DNA from: Scatosoma sp045533485
Lineage (GTDB): Bacteria; Bacillota; Clostridia; Christensenellales; Borkfalkiaceae
Assembly: GCA_045533485.1 (NCBI GenBank)
Contig: JAZSHX010000012.1
Span: 1 to 21,196 of the forward strand
Length of the DNA: 21,196 bases
Direction of reading: 5' to 3'
The position numbers and the translations under genes are program-made. Shown one piece after another: positions 1 through 5,542 of this stretch. Below the pieces are notes generated by a model. That model did no database searches, was not told the origin of the DNA, and saw only the letters and a list, made by a program, of their open reading frames with translations. Each line of letters begins with the position of its first letter. The first letter of the stretch is position 1.

Positions 1-31
1 AACTCCTTGGCTCACAGAACGACATGGCTAC

Positions 32-100
32 GATCCGACTTGGTTAAGACACCACCCTTTCACGGTGGTAACATGGGTTCGAGTCCCGTACGGGTCACCA
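32..100 (+). tRNA. tRNA-Glu(TTC)-like gene with collapsed D arm (probable pseudo-tRNA)
   Basis: The anticodon arm is 52-68 (CCACC, loop CTTTCAC, GGTGG; anticodon TTC). The T arm is 73-89 with loop TTCGAGT. The acceptor 3' strand is 90-96, followed by A97 and an encoded CCA at 98-100. The only good acceptor 5' strand is 32-38, which pairs 6 of 7 with 90-96. That leaves 13 nt (39-51) between acceptor and anticodon stems where a normal bacterial tRNA-Glu has about 19, so the D stem is lost: GGTCAAGCGGTTAAGAC-type sequence is reduced to GGTTAAGAC. A bacterial tRNA without a D stem is unlikely to work, so I think this is a relic or a tRNA-derived element. The short form TTGGTTAAG recurs in the remnants at 1548, 4862 and, with one change, 2657, linking them to this copy. 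Confidence 0.65.
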
Positions 101-135
101 GCAAAACGCACACCTTAAGTGGTGTGCGTTTTTGC
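101..135 (+). terminator. Hairpin terminator after the tRNA-Glu-like gene
   Basis: An 8-bp stem CGCACACC (107-114) / GGTGTGCG (121-128) is extended by AAAA/TTTT and GC/GC, then a T run. It starts right after the CCA end. The same arrangement follows the three tRNA remnants, but with different stem sequences. Confidence 0.75.
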
Positions 136-140
136 TTGCG

Positions 141-242
141 TCCGTACGGGAATGGTGAAGAACACGTCGGTTCGCGCGAGGCGATTTATCGCCGACGCTC
201 TCCGAGGGTTCCCTTTTAAGGGTGTCGGAGATTCCCGTACCG
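141..242 (+). repeat. Structured repeat module, copy A
   Basis: A 10-bp outer inverted repeat, GTACGGGAAT (144-153) / ATTCCCGTAC (231-240), encloses three hairpins. Hairpin 1 is GAAC (160-163) / GTTC (170-173), followed by GCGCGAG (174-180). Hairpin 2 is GGCGAT (180-185) / ATCGCC (188-193), followed by GACGC (194-198). Hairpin 3 is CTCCGA (200-205) / TCGGAG (225-230), with inner CCCTT/AAGGG. The same order of parts, with compensatory stem changes, occurs at 1621-1718. It has no credible protein-coding content. Confidence 0.7.
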
Positions 243-297
243 ACAAAAATTACTAACGACACGTAATCGCGTGCCATTTTTTTGTCCTCTCCTTGTC

Positions 298-825
298 TTA
301 TGCTATTTTTGTTTGAAAATAATTTGCCGCAATAATCATATAGTTAATAGGCCCAATTCCTTCATACGTATTTTTTTTGATGGTGCCATCCTCGTAATAT
401 GTTGCCACAAAACCTACCTCATAATTAAATAAGTCAAGCTGACTCCAGGTTAATACAAAATACGTTCCATCACTGTAACGAATACGTAACCCTTGCCCTA
501 TGGGTCCGCAAGTCAAACAATTATATTCCCCAACGTATTGTTCAACTAAATCCGCTTCAAAATCCGCGAGCTCTTCGGCTTTTAACTCTTCCAAAATGGT
601 ACACTTCTCCTCGTCAAATTTTTCAAACTCGTATTTATATGTGAAAAGAAAAATTTTTTTCTGACTCTGCACGTTCGGATTATCGTAATCAATCAGTTGA
701 ATGGATGTTATCTCCACCCCTTCTGGCTTAGAATATCGAAACCTAGGCGGAGTACACGCTACAGCAACAAATAAAACACACGCAAGGATTATACCTACCC
801 AACAACGTCTTAAACTTCCTTTCAT
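298..825 (-). CDS. Putative lipoprotein, paralogue of its upstream neighbour
   Basis: This 175-residue protein starts with a positively charged hydrophobic signal segment ending AVAC-T, a plausible lipobox with Cys at about residue 24, so it is probably lipid-anchored outside the membrane. The rest is soluble and acidic. It shares an ordered set of motifs with the gene just upstream: an IxLIDY segment near the start of the mature part, KFDEEK against AFDESK, RIRYSDGTYF against RITYIDGTFD, and AANYFQTK against AANYFDTK. The pair therefore arose by duplication. The start ATG (825-823) overlaps the TAA stop of the upstream gene by one base, and a GAGGAGG site lies just before it, so the two are translationally coupled. 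I recognise no named family, and function is unknown. Confidence 0.8.
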   Translation of the reverse strand: MKGSLRRCWVGIILACVLFVAVACTPPRFRYSKPEGVEITSIQLIDYDNPNVQSQKKIFLFTYKYEFEKFDEEKCTILEELKAEELADFEADLVEQYVGEYNCLTCGPIGQGLRIRYSDGTYFVLTWSQLDLFNYEVGFVATYYEDGTIKKNTYEGIGPINYMIIAANYFQTKIA

Positions 826-1445
826 TATGCCTCCTCTATATACTCTACGTTACATTCAATCAACACAACCTTAGTATCAAAATAATTTGCAGCAACCAAG
901 GTATGCCAGTCAAAGTCAAATATCCAACTTATATTTATAATGTTACCGCTCATATCAAACTCCGTATAAGCAGAAATCTCATAGCGCGTATCATATGCTC
1001 CAGTTAAAAAGTAACCATAGGAAATCAAATCAAAGGTGCCGTCTATATAAGTAATACGCACAGATCTACCAGCCGGTGTATTTATCTCAGATATCGTATT
1101 CTTTGGATTAGTACAGTAAAATTCTCTTGCGGATAAATCGCACAAAAACGCATCAGTTTCCTCCGTTGCTAAGATTTCTTTTACCTCCACTTTACTTTCG
1201 TCAAAAGCAACAAAGTCAAAGTCAAGCGATTGCGTTATTTCCGATTTCCACCAAAAAGTTGCATCGGGTGTATAATCAATCAAGTCTATTTTTGCCACCT
1301 TATCTTTTTTTTCCGCATAATTATAAGTAAAATAAGGGGAAATCATTTCCTCTTCTGTTTCCCCAGAATCAAGGCAAGCACAAAAACTACTCAAAGCTAA
1401 AATAAACGTTAAAAATACGATTGTATATTTTTTACATCTTTTCAT
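825..1445 (-). CDS. Putative lipoprotein, first gene of a duplicated pair
   Basis: The protein has 206 residues from the start chosen here. An N-terminal Lys/Arg stretch and hydrophobic segment end in SFCAC-L, a weak lipobox, so it is an exported, probably lipid-anchored protein. The mature part is a paralogue of the downstream gene. Two ATGs are possible. The one at 1451 sits only 2 nt from AGGAG, while the one at 1445 has a normal 8-nt spacing from AGGAG at 1458-1454, so 1445 is chosen. An exact consensus promoter lies at 1494-1466. The two genes form a small operon that fills the space between repeat copies A and B. It is AT-rich compared with genes after 5000. Function is unknown. Confidence 0.8.
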   Translation of the reverse strand: MKRCKKYTIVFLTFILALSSFCACLDSGETEEEMISPYFTYNYAEKKDKVAKIDLIDYTPDATFWWKSEITQSLDFDFVAFDESKVEVKEILATEETDAFLCDLSAREFYCTNPKNTISEINTPAGRSVRITYIDGTFDLISYGYFLTGAYDTRYEISAYTEFDMSGNIINISWIFDFDWHTLVAANYFDTKVVLIECNVEYIEEA

Positions 1446-1465
1446 TGCCATTCTCCTTTTTTTCT

Positions 1466-1494
1466 ATTATAACAAACGTTTTTTTGTTTGTCAA
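1466..1494 (-). promoter_or_regulatory. Consensus sigma-A promoter of the lipoprotein pair
   Basis: On the minus strand, TTGACA (1494-1489), a 17-nt spacer and TATAAT (1471-1466), each an exact match to consensus. The ribosome binding site and start follow directly. Confidence 0.88.
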
Positions 1495-1547
1495 GAGAGA
1501 ATCTTTTTTTTACTCTTCAAGAAGGGGCAATACATTTTTTCAAAAGG

Positions 1548-1614
1548 TTCGATTTAGGTTGGTTAAGGGTCACCAGCAAAAAAGCACAGGAATTGGTTCT
1601 GTGCTTTTTTGCTG
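1548..1614 (+). repeat. tRNA-Glu remnant plus 16-bp hairpin, copy B
   Basis: Positions 1548-1575 carry a 28-nt remnant (TTCGATTTAGG, TTGGTTAAG, GGTCACCA). It resembles the 5' part of the tRNA-like gene (30-48) joined directly to its 3' end. The hairpin CAGCAAAAAAGCACAG (1574-1589) / CTGTGCTTTTTTGCTG (1599-1614) follows, 16 bp without a mismatch, and could terminate in both directions. No gene ends here: the flanking genes point away on both sides. A terminator for a neighbour therefore does not explain it. Confidence 0.7.
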
Positions 1615-1620
1615 TGTGCT

Positions 1621-1718
1621 TCCGTCGGGCGAACCCATCGGGTTCGCGCGAGCCGTTGCAAACGGCGACGCCCTGCCGAGAGTTCTCGCTTGCGAGAAGC
1701 GGCAGATACCCGTACGGG
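1621..1718 (+). repeat. Structured repeat module, copy B
   Basis: Hairpin 1 is GCGAACCC (1629-1636) / GGGTTCGC (1640-1647), overlapping GCGCGAG (1646-1652). Hairpin 2 is GCCGTT (1652-1657) / AACGGC (1661-1666), followed by GACGC (1667-1671). Hairpin 3 is CTGCCG (1673-1678) / CGGCAG (1700-1705), with inner TTCTCGC/GCGAGAA. The closing sequences are CCGTCGGG (1622-1629) and CCCGTACGGG (1709-1718). The last 10 bases with the following TCAC repeat bases 85-98 of the tRNA-like gene exactly. The parts match copy A in order, with paired stem substitutions. The rest of the gap to 1881 holds only the promoter listed next. Confidence 0.72.
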
Positions 1719-1823
1719 TCACACCATCGTGGACGGTTTGGGTTGTTTCATTTTCTAAAATAGTTTTTAAGGCGTTTCTTTTTGATTTAGAATGCTATTT
1801 ATTAAAAATATTATTGATATTGT

Positions 1824-1852
1824 TTAATATTTTTTGTTGCTGTTTATATAAT
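1824..1852 (+). promoter_or_regulatory. Promoter of the NYN-LOTUS gene
   Basis: TATAAT at 1847-1852 is exact; the -35 at 1824-1829 (TTAATA) is weak, with a 17-nt spacer. Transcription would begin near 1859, which rules out the upstream ATG at 1855 and supports the start at 1882. Confidence 0.55.
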
Positions 1853-1881
1853 AAATGAGTTATAAATTGTCGGAGGGACTA

Positions 1882-2652
1882 ATGGACAACCTTAATACTT
1901 ATAATAATATTGCTGTACTTGTAGATGCGGATAATGCCGAGCCAAACAAAATGCAATCAATCATCGAAAAGATAGCCACTTATGGAAGGATAACGACAAA
2001 AAGGATATATGGCAATTGGCAAAAAGACACCTTAAAAAGTTGGGAAGATGTAATTAAAACTTTTGCTTTTAACGCCGTGCAACAATTTGATTATGTAAAA
2101 GGAAAAAACGCAACAGATATGGCACTTGTTATAGATGCTATGGAACTATTATATACAAAACGTTATGATGCTTTTGTCATCGTTTCAAGTGATAGTGATT
2201 ATACTCCCCTTAATATTAAATTGCGTGAAACTGGTATTTGCATTGTTGGAATTGGTAAACAATCTGCGTCCGACGCTTTTAAGCGTTCTTGTGATGAATT
2301 TATAGAAATTGAAACATTATCAAGTAAAAGTATTGCAGATAAACAATCCAAAGCTAAAACCGCCCCTACGGATAAACCCAAGAAATCTACGACGCCACAG
2401 TATTCTGCGGACGAAGCTGAATTACATAGATTTTTAAAATATGGTACGGAAGTAGAAACTTGGGCGAACGAAGAAGGTTTTGTTAATGTCGCTTCAATTG
2501 GTCAATACATTAAAAGGGTTAAGCCTGATTTTGACATAAAAAAATTTGGGGTAAAAAAATTACCCGATTTTATAGAGCAACATAGTGAACTTTATGAAAC
2601 AAAGAATTATAAAACAGGGAAAACAATAATTAGAGCGTATAGATTGAAATAA
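1882..2652 (+). CDS. NYN (PIN-like, LabA/DUF88-type) ribonuclease-fold protein with C-terminal LOTUS/OST-HTH domain
   Basis: This protein has 256 residues. Residues 8-145 form a NYN domain with conserved acidic residues for a metal-dependent nuclease centre: LVDADN (Asp15, Asp17), KGKNATDM (Asp79) and SSDSDY (Asp104, Asp106). A Lys-, Thr- and Pro-rich linker (about 150-175) leads to a winged-helix LOTUS/OST-HTH module (about 178-240; LHRFLKYG, VASIGQYIKRVKPDFD), which in this family is thought to bind RNA. Cytoplasmic RNA cleavage or processing is the likely role; the substrate is unknown. The start at 1882 follows GGAGGG at 1872-1877; an in-frame ATG at 1855 lacks a binding site. It is a single-gene unit between repeat copies B and C, whose remnant begins five bases after its stop. 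Confidence 0.9.
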   Translation: MDNLNTYNNIAVLVDADNAEPNKMQSIIEKIATYGRITTKRIYGNWQKDTLKSWEDVIKTFAFNAVQQFDYVKGKNATDMALVIDAMELLYTKRYDAFVIVSSDSDYTPLNIKLRETGICIVGIGKQSASDAFKRSCDEFIEIETLSSKSIADKQSKAKTAPTDKPKKSTTPQYSADEAELHRFLKYGTEVETWANEEGFVNVASIGQYIKRVKPDFDIKKFGVKKLPDFIEQHSELYETKNYKTGKTIIRAYRLK

Positions 2653-2656
2653 AGTA

Positions 2657-2721
2657 TTCGATTTAGGTTAGTTAAGGGTCACCAGCAAAAAGACAGGATT
2701 TTTTCCTGTCTTTTTTTGTTG
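2657..2721 (+). repeat. tRNA-Glu remnant plus hairpin, copy C
   Basis: The remnant is 2657-2684 (TTCGATTTAGG, TTAGTTAAG, GGTCACCA). The hairpin pairs CAGCAAAAAGACAGGA (2683-2698) with TCCTGTC plus a T run and GTTG (2704-2721), with two extra T in the 3' arm. It can serve as the terminator of the NYN-LOTUS gene that ends at 2652. The inner stem, GACAGGA/TCCTGTC, is the same as in copy D and different from copies A and B. Confidence 0.7.
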
Positions 2722-2726
2722 TTTCC

Positions 2727-2928
2727 CCGTCCGTGACACATCTTTGTGGGCGCGATGGGTGATGATTGAAAATCGCTTGAATTTCAAGCGGTTAAGCCGA
2801 GCTGCCCGTTAAGAAAAGCATTAGTAATGCTTTTTAGGGGCGAGTTAAGTGAAGGGGATAGGTAGCTCTGAGCGCGACCAAGCGCAAAGAACAGCTTTGC
2901 GCGCGGCCACCACCCTTTCACGATATAT
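2727..2928 (+). repeat. Structured repeat module, copy C (longer, diverged)
   Basis: Hairpin 1 is CACA (2737-2740) / TGTG (2745-2748), followed by GCGCGAT (2750-2756). Other hairpins are CGCTTG (2774-2779) / CAAGCG (2785-2790) and AAAAGCATT (2814-2822) / AATGCTTTT (2826-2834). A 15-base exact match to the anticodon part of the tRNA-like gene (50-64) lies at 2908-2922. The layout is similar to copies A and B, but the sequence is only loosely alignable. I see no gene in 2653-2971. Confidence 0.45.
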
Positions 2929-2971
2929 CATAGTAAAGCCCCTACTCTCAATCGCACGCCGTAATGCCATT

Positions 2972-3829
2972 TTAGATTTTTTTCAACAAATATTTATAAA
3001 AATCTTCAGCGTAAATTGATGTTGGCAATCGGCTGTGCAACTCAATAATTAAATCTCTTTGACAAGTTGGATATGAAATGGGAATAAGGGTTACATTTTT
3101 ATTGTTTAATTTTCCCCACGAATATTCAGGCCAAAAAGCTACGCCTGCTCCCATACTAATTATATTTTGAACCGCAACAGGCGAATCCGATTCAAATAGA
3201 ATTTTTGGTGAAAAACCAGCGATGGAGCAATATTTATTACATATTACCCCGAATAAGCGCGTGTTAGAAAGCATAATAAAACTTTCATCTTTTACGGTTG
3301 TTAAATCTATAGATGTATATGAAGCATAAATAGAATTTTTTGGGACGGCAAGATATATTTTTTCTTCTCTAATGCAACGCTTAATATAATTTTTGGAATT
3401 GTCGCTATTCAATCCATTTGTAGTAATAACTATATCACAATCGTATTTTTGTTCGTTTTGCTCAAAATCAAAAATGACATCAGGATTTTTTTTCTTGTAC
3501 GACATAATTGTGTTTATAACGAAAAATGACGCCGCTAAAATATTTAATTTGACCGTTTTATTCACGGAGTTCTTTAATTGTTCGATTTCATTTGGGATAT
3601 TATCAAACTGTGGTAATAAAGTATCCAAGCAGCCTTTTAAGTATTTCCCGAATTGCGTTAAAACAATTCTTCGCCCTTGCCGTTCAAACAATGAAACCCC
3701 CAGCTCAAATTCCAACGATTGAATCGCTTGCGTTAACGACGGCTGTGAAATATGCAATATTTCCGAAGCGCGTGTGATATGTTCTAATTGCGCCGTAGTA
3801 TAAAAATATTTCAATTTTTGTATATTCAT
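2972..3829 (-). CDS. LysR-family transcriptional regulator
   Basis: The 285-residue protein is slightly shorter than the usual 300. Residues 1-60 form the winged helix-turn-helix typical of LysR proteins (LKYFYTTAQLEHITRASEILHISQPSLTQ, given here as a region; then LEFELGVSLFERQGRRIVLT). About 90-285 is the periplasmic-binding-protein-like effector domain. AAGGAG precedes the ATG at a normal distance. It is transcribed away from the PQ-loop/SGNH pair, and a LysR-type operator lies in the 106-bp gap, so it most likely controls that pair and itself. The effector is unknown. Its base composition is AT-rich like the rest of region 1. Confidence 0.93.
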   Translation of the reverse strand: MNIQKLKYFYTTAQLEHITRASEILHISQPSLTQAIQSLEFELGVSLFERQGRRIVLTQFGKYLKGCLDTLLPQFDNIPNEIEQLKNSVNKTVKLNILAASFFVINTIMSYKKKNPDVIFDFEQNEQKYDCDIVITTNGLNSDNSKNYIKRCIREEKIYLAVPKNSIYASYTSIDLTTVKDESFIMLSNTRLFGVICNKYCSIAGFSPKILFESDSPVAVQNIISMGAGVAFWPEYSWGKLNNKNVTLIPISYPTCQRDLIIELHSRLPTSIYAEDFYKYLLKKI

Positions 3830-3841
3830 AGCAACTCCTTA

Positions 3842-3856
3842 ATAGGCTCAACCTAT
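3842..3856. promoter_or_regulatory. LysR box (T-N11-A inverted repeat)
   Basis: ATAGG-CTCAA-CCTAT is a 15-bp interrupted palindrome with T3843-N11-A3855. It lies between the regulator's -10 box and its start codon. It is centred about 65 bp upstream of the start predicted for the plus-strand pair, the usual position for LysR-type activation. Confidence 0.65.
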
Positions 3857-3869
3857 CATTTTCATAAAA

Positions 3870-3898
3870 ATTATATATTTTACTTTTCTTTTTGTCAA
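3870..3898 (-). promoter_or_regulatory. Consensus promoter of the LysR gene
   Basis: Minus strand TTGACA (3898-3893), 17-nt spacer, TATAAT (3875-3870), both exact. The LysR box lies just downstream, fitting autorepression. Confidence 0.85.
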
Positions 3899-3907
3899 GT
3901 GTATAAT
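3879..3907 (+). promoter_or_regulatory. Weak promoter of the PQ-loop/SGNH pair
   Basis: TATAAT at 3902-3907 with a poor -35 (TTTACT, 3879-3884) at 17 nt. A good -10 with a poor -35 is what an activator-dependent promoter would look like. It overlaps the divergent LysR promoter, so the two may compete. Confidence 0.5.
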
Positions 3908-3935
3908 ATAACAAAATGAAAAAGGAGAACTGTAA

Positions 3936-4223
3936 ATGCAAATTTTTGAGTTTATTATGCTTGCTTGTTTTGGCTTATCGTGGCCTATATCCGTATATAA
4001 GAGCATAAAATCCAAGTCCACGCAAGGTAAAAGTATCGTTTTTATAATAGCTATTATTATAGGCTATATTTCGGGTATTATAGGTAAAATCGTAAATAAT
4101 CAACTTACTTATGTGCTTATTATTTATTGCTTTAACTTAATTGTCGTTTCGGTTGACTTGTCTTTATTTTTCATCAACCGCAAAAATGAAAAGAGAAATT
4201 TTGAAATTGGGGGCAAACAATGA
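3936..4223 (+). CDS. Small three-helix membrane protein, PQ-loop/SemiSWEET-like
   Basis: The 95-residue protein has three hydrophobic segments (about 4-20, 33-50, 58-80) and a basic C-terminal tail. The first helix ends in SWP, then a Lys/Ser-rich stretch and TQGKS. This resembles the Pro-containing first helix and following loop of SemiSWEET/PQ-loop half-transporters, which have three helices and act as dimers. The canonical PQ pair is not present, so the assignment is tentative and no substrate is proposed. AAGGAG precedes the ATG. Its last four bases (ATGA, 4220-4223) overlap the start of the next gene, so the two are translationally coupled and probably work together. Confidence 0.7.
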   Translation: MQIFEFIMLACFGLSWPISVYKSIKSKSTQGKSIVFIIAIIIGYISGIIGKIVNNQLTYVLIIYCFNLIVVSVDLSLFFINRKNEKRNFEIGGKQ

Positions 4224-4768
4224 AAGAGCAAGTGGAATTATCGGCAAAAGCTATGATAGGCATTAACGAACTTACATTAAAAGGTGAAATTGTTGTATTC
4301 GGCTCTACTTATATGGCGAAGTTTCCTTTGTATGAATTGATTAATAAATATCATTTTGAGAATGCTATATATAACCGAAGTATCGCAGGATTAACGACAA
4401 ACGAAGCGCTTGAAATTGTTCAAGATTGCATTATATCCATAAATCCCGCAAAGGTTTTTATCGCATTGGGCGAAGAAGATGAAAACAATATGAACGCAAT
4501 TAAGGAATTTAATCAAATAGTAAAACTCCTTCAATCCTCACTTCCCAAAAGTAAGATTTACTTAATATGCTTACACGGAAATACGCCTTACGTTGAAAAA
4601 TTTAATGCAAATATTCTTTCTCTGTGTGACAATAAAAAGATATGGAGCATACGTTTTACTTCTTCACCTACGGAATCAAATGTATATAAAACGCAATTTA
4701 AGCAATTAAGTTGTTTTTTTCGTGATAAGCCATTGACTATGGTAGAAGCGTTCGCAATGGCTAATTAG
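4220..4768 (+). CDS. SGNH/GDSL-hydrolase-like protein with altered catalytic motifs
   Basis: The 182-residue protein lacks a signal peptide. Its layout resembles SGNH esterases: a strand followed by FGSTYM where block I usually has GDS, NRSIAGLTTNEAL in the block II position, and ALGEEDENN where block III has GxND. The nucleophile region reads Gly-Ser-Thr rather than Gly-Asp-Ser, the block III Asn is Glu, and no clear C-terminal DxxH is visible. It could be an inactive relative or a binding protein; I infer the fold only from these motifs. It overlaps the membrane protein gene by four bases and is presumably controlled by the divergent LysR protein. Repeat copy D begins 93 bases after its stop. 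Confidence 0.7.
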   Translation: MKEQVELSAKAMIGINELTLKGEIVVFGSTYMAKFPLYELINKYHFENAIYNRSIAGLTTNEALEIVQDCIISINPAKVFIALGEEDENNMNAIKEFNQIVKLLQSSLPKSKIYLICLHGNTPYVEKFNANILSLCDNKKIWSIRFTSSPTESNVYKTQFKQLSCFFRDKPLTMVEAFAMAN

Positions 4769-4861
4769 TATGATACAGAACGCTTTATACTTATAAAAAA
4801 TAAATGGTGCGGTAGAAAATTCCTATCGCAACGTTTAATATTAAGCAATTTAGATAAAAAC

Positions 4862-4926
4862 TTCGATTTAGGTTGGTTAAGGCTCACCAGCAAAAAAGAC
4901 AGGATAAAATCCTGTCTTTTTTGCTG
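4862..4926 (+). repeat. tRNA-Glu remnant plus 17-bp hairpin, copy D
   Basis: The remnant 4862-4889 is almost identical to copy B (GGCTCACCA instead of GGGTCACCA). The hairpin CAGCAAAAAAGACAGGA (4888-4904) / TCCTGTCTTTTTTGCTG (4910-4926) has 17 unbroken pairs and a TAAAA loop. It probably also terminates the gene pair ending at 4768. Confidence 0.7.
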
Positions 4927-4933
4927 TATGCGA

Positions 4934-4974
4934 CCTGTACGGAAAATACTACAAACCCATAGGGTTTGCGCAAT
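4934..4974 (+). repeat. Structured repeat module, copy D (truncated)
   Basis: CCTGTACGG (4934-4942) is followed by hairpin 1, CAAACCC (4952-4958) / GGGTTTG (4962-4968), and GCGCAAT (4968-4974). Hairpin 1 matches copy B with one G-C pair changed to A-T on both arms. Hairpins 2 and 3 are absent. The sequence after this shifts to the higher-GC character of the rest of the window. Confidence 0.55.
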
Positions 4975-4997
4975 CAAAAACACGTTCTCACCGCTAG

Positions 4998-5027
4998 TTG
5001 CAAAATATTGCTATACACGCATATACT
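4998..5027 (+). promoter_or_regulatory. Possible promoter of the cupin gene
   Basis: TTGCAA (4998-5003), 18-nt spacer, TATACT (5022-5027). Both boxes are near consensus; other AT-rich choices exist close by. Confidence 0.4.
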
Positions 5028-5059
5028 GTTATAAAAACTACGAATAGGAGAACGCTATT

Positions 5060-5482
5060 ATGTATGAAGATGCACACAACAAAGATTTAGGCGCAAAGCC
5101 CGTTTTAATCAATATACATAAAGAAGCTTTGTGCAACGAAAATTTCCGCACGGCGATTTGGACGGGGGAATATTTACAGGTAACGGTGATGTCTATCCCT
5201 GTCGGCGGTGAAATCGGTTTGGAAATGCACGAAGCTTTAGACCAGTTTATTCGGGTGGAAAGCGGTTGCGCCAACGTGTATATGGGTAAAACCAAGCAAA
5301 CCTTGAAATGGATAGGAAACGCCAACCCAAATTATGCAATTCTTGTTCCTGCCGGCACTTGGCATAACGTTATCAACGCTTGTTCCTGCCCGTTAAAGGT
5401 GTATTCCGTTTACGCACCACCCAAGCACCCTTTCGGCACGGTGGACAAAACGAAATTAGACGGGGATTTAAGGGAAGATTGA
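5060..5482 (+). CDS. Single-domain cupin protein
   Basis: The 140-residue protein is the usual size for a one-domain cupin. Motif 1 is seen as GGEIGLEMHEALDQFIRVESG-like sequence (region about 49-69), with His57 and an acidic/Gln pair, but without the usual second His. Motif 2 is VPAGTWHNVIN (about 96-106), with the conserved Pro, Gly and His. The C-terminus has YSVYAPPKHPFGTV, common in small cupins annotated as sugar-isomerase-like. It probably binds a metal in the cytoplasm; the substrate cannot be read from the sequence. AGGAG lies 9 nt before the ATG. It stands alone, convergent with the dehydrogenase, sharing a terminator. Confidence 0.85.
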   Translation: MYEDAHNKDLGAKPVLINIHKEALCNENFRTAIWTGEYLQVTVMSIPVGGEIGLEMHEALDQFIRVESGCANVYMGKTKQTLKWIGNANPNYAILVPAGTWHNVINACSCPLKVYSVYAPPKHPFGTVDKTKLDGDLRED

Positions 5483-5493
5483 GTGTTAGCGCA

Positions 5494-5525
5494 CAAAAAA
5501 ACGCAGGTTTTTTACCTGCGTTTTT
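5494..5525. terminator. Bidirectional terminator between cupin and dehydrogenase genes
   Basis: Stem ACGCAGGT (5501-5508) / ACCTGCGT (5514-5521), with an A run before and a T run after, so it can stop transcription from both converging genes. Confidence 0.85.
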
Positions 5526-5542
5526 CGTTTTTCACTATTTGA

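Noticed and set aside
1421..1858. 145-codon open frame covering repeat copy B
   Set aside because: It runs through the lipoprotein promoter, the hairpins and the tRNA remnant; no binding site, and the stems explain the sequence better.
1548..4974. Classical integron attC sites
   Set aside because: The core sites GTTRRRY/RYYYAAC are not present at matching places and no integron integrase is seen; only the general idea of folded cassette borders is kept.
1..4974. CRISPR array
   Set aside because: The repeats are four, 0.9-2.2 kb apart, with genes between them, and there are no spacers of constant length.
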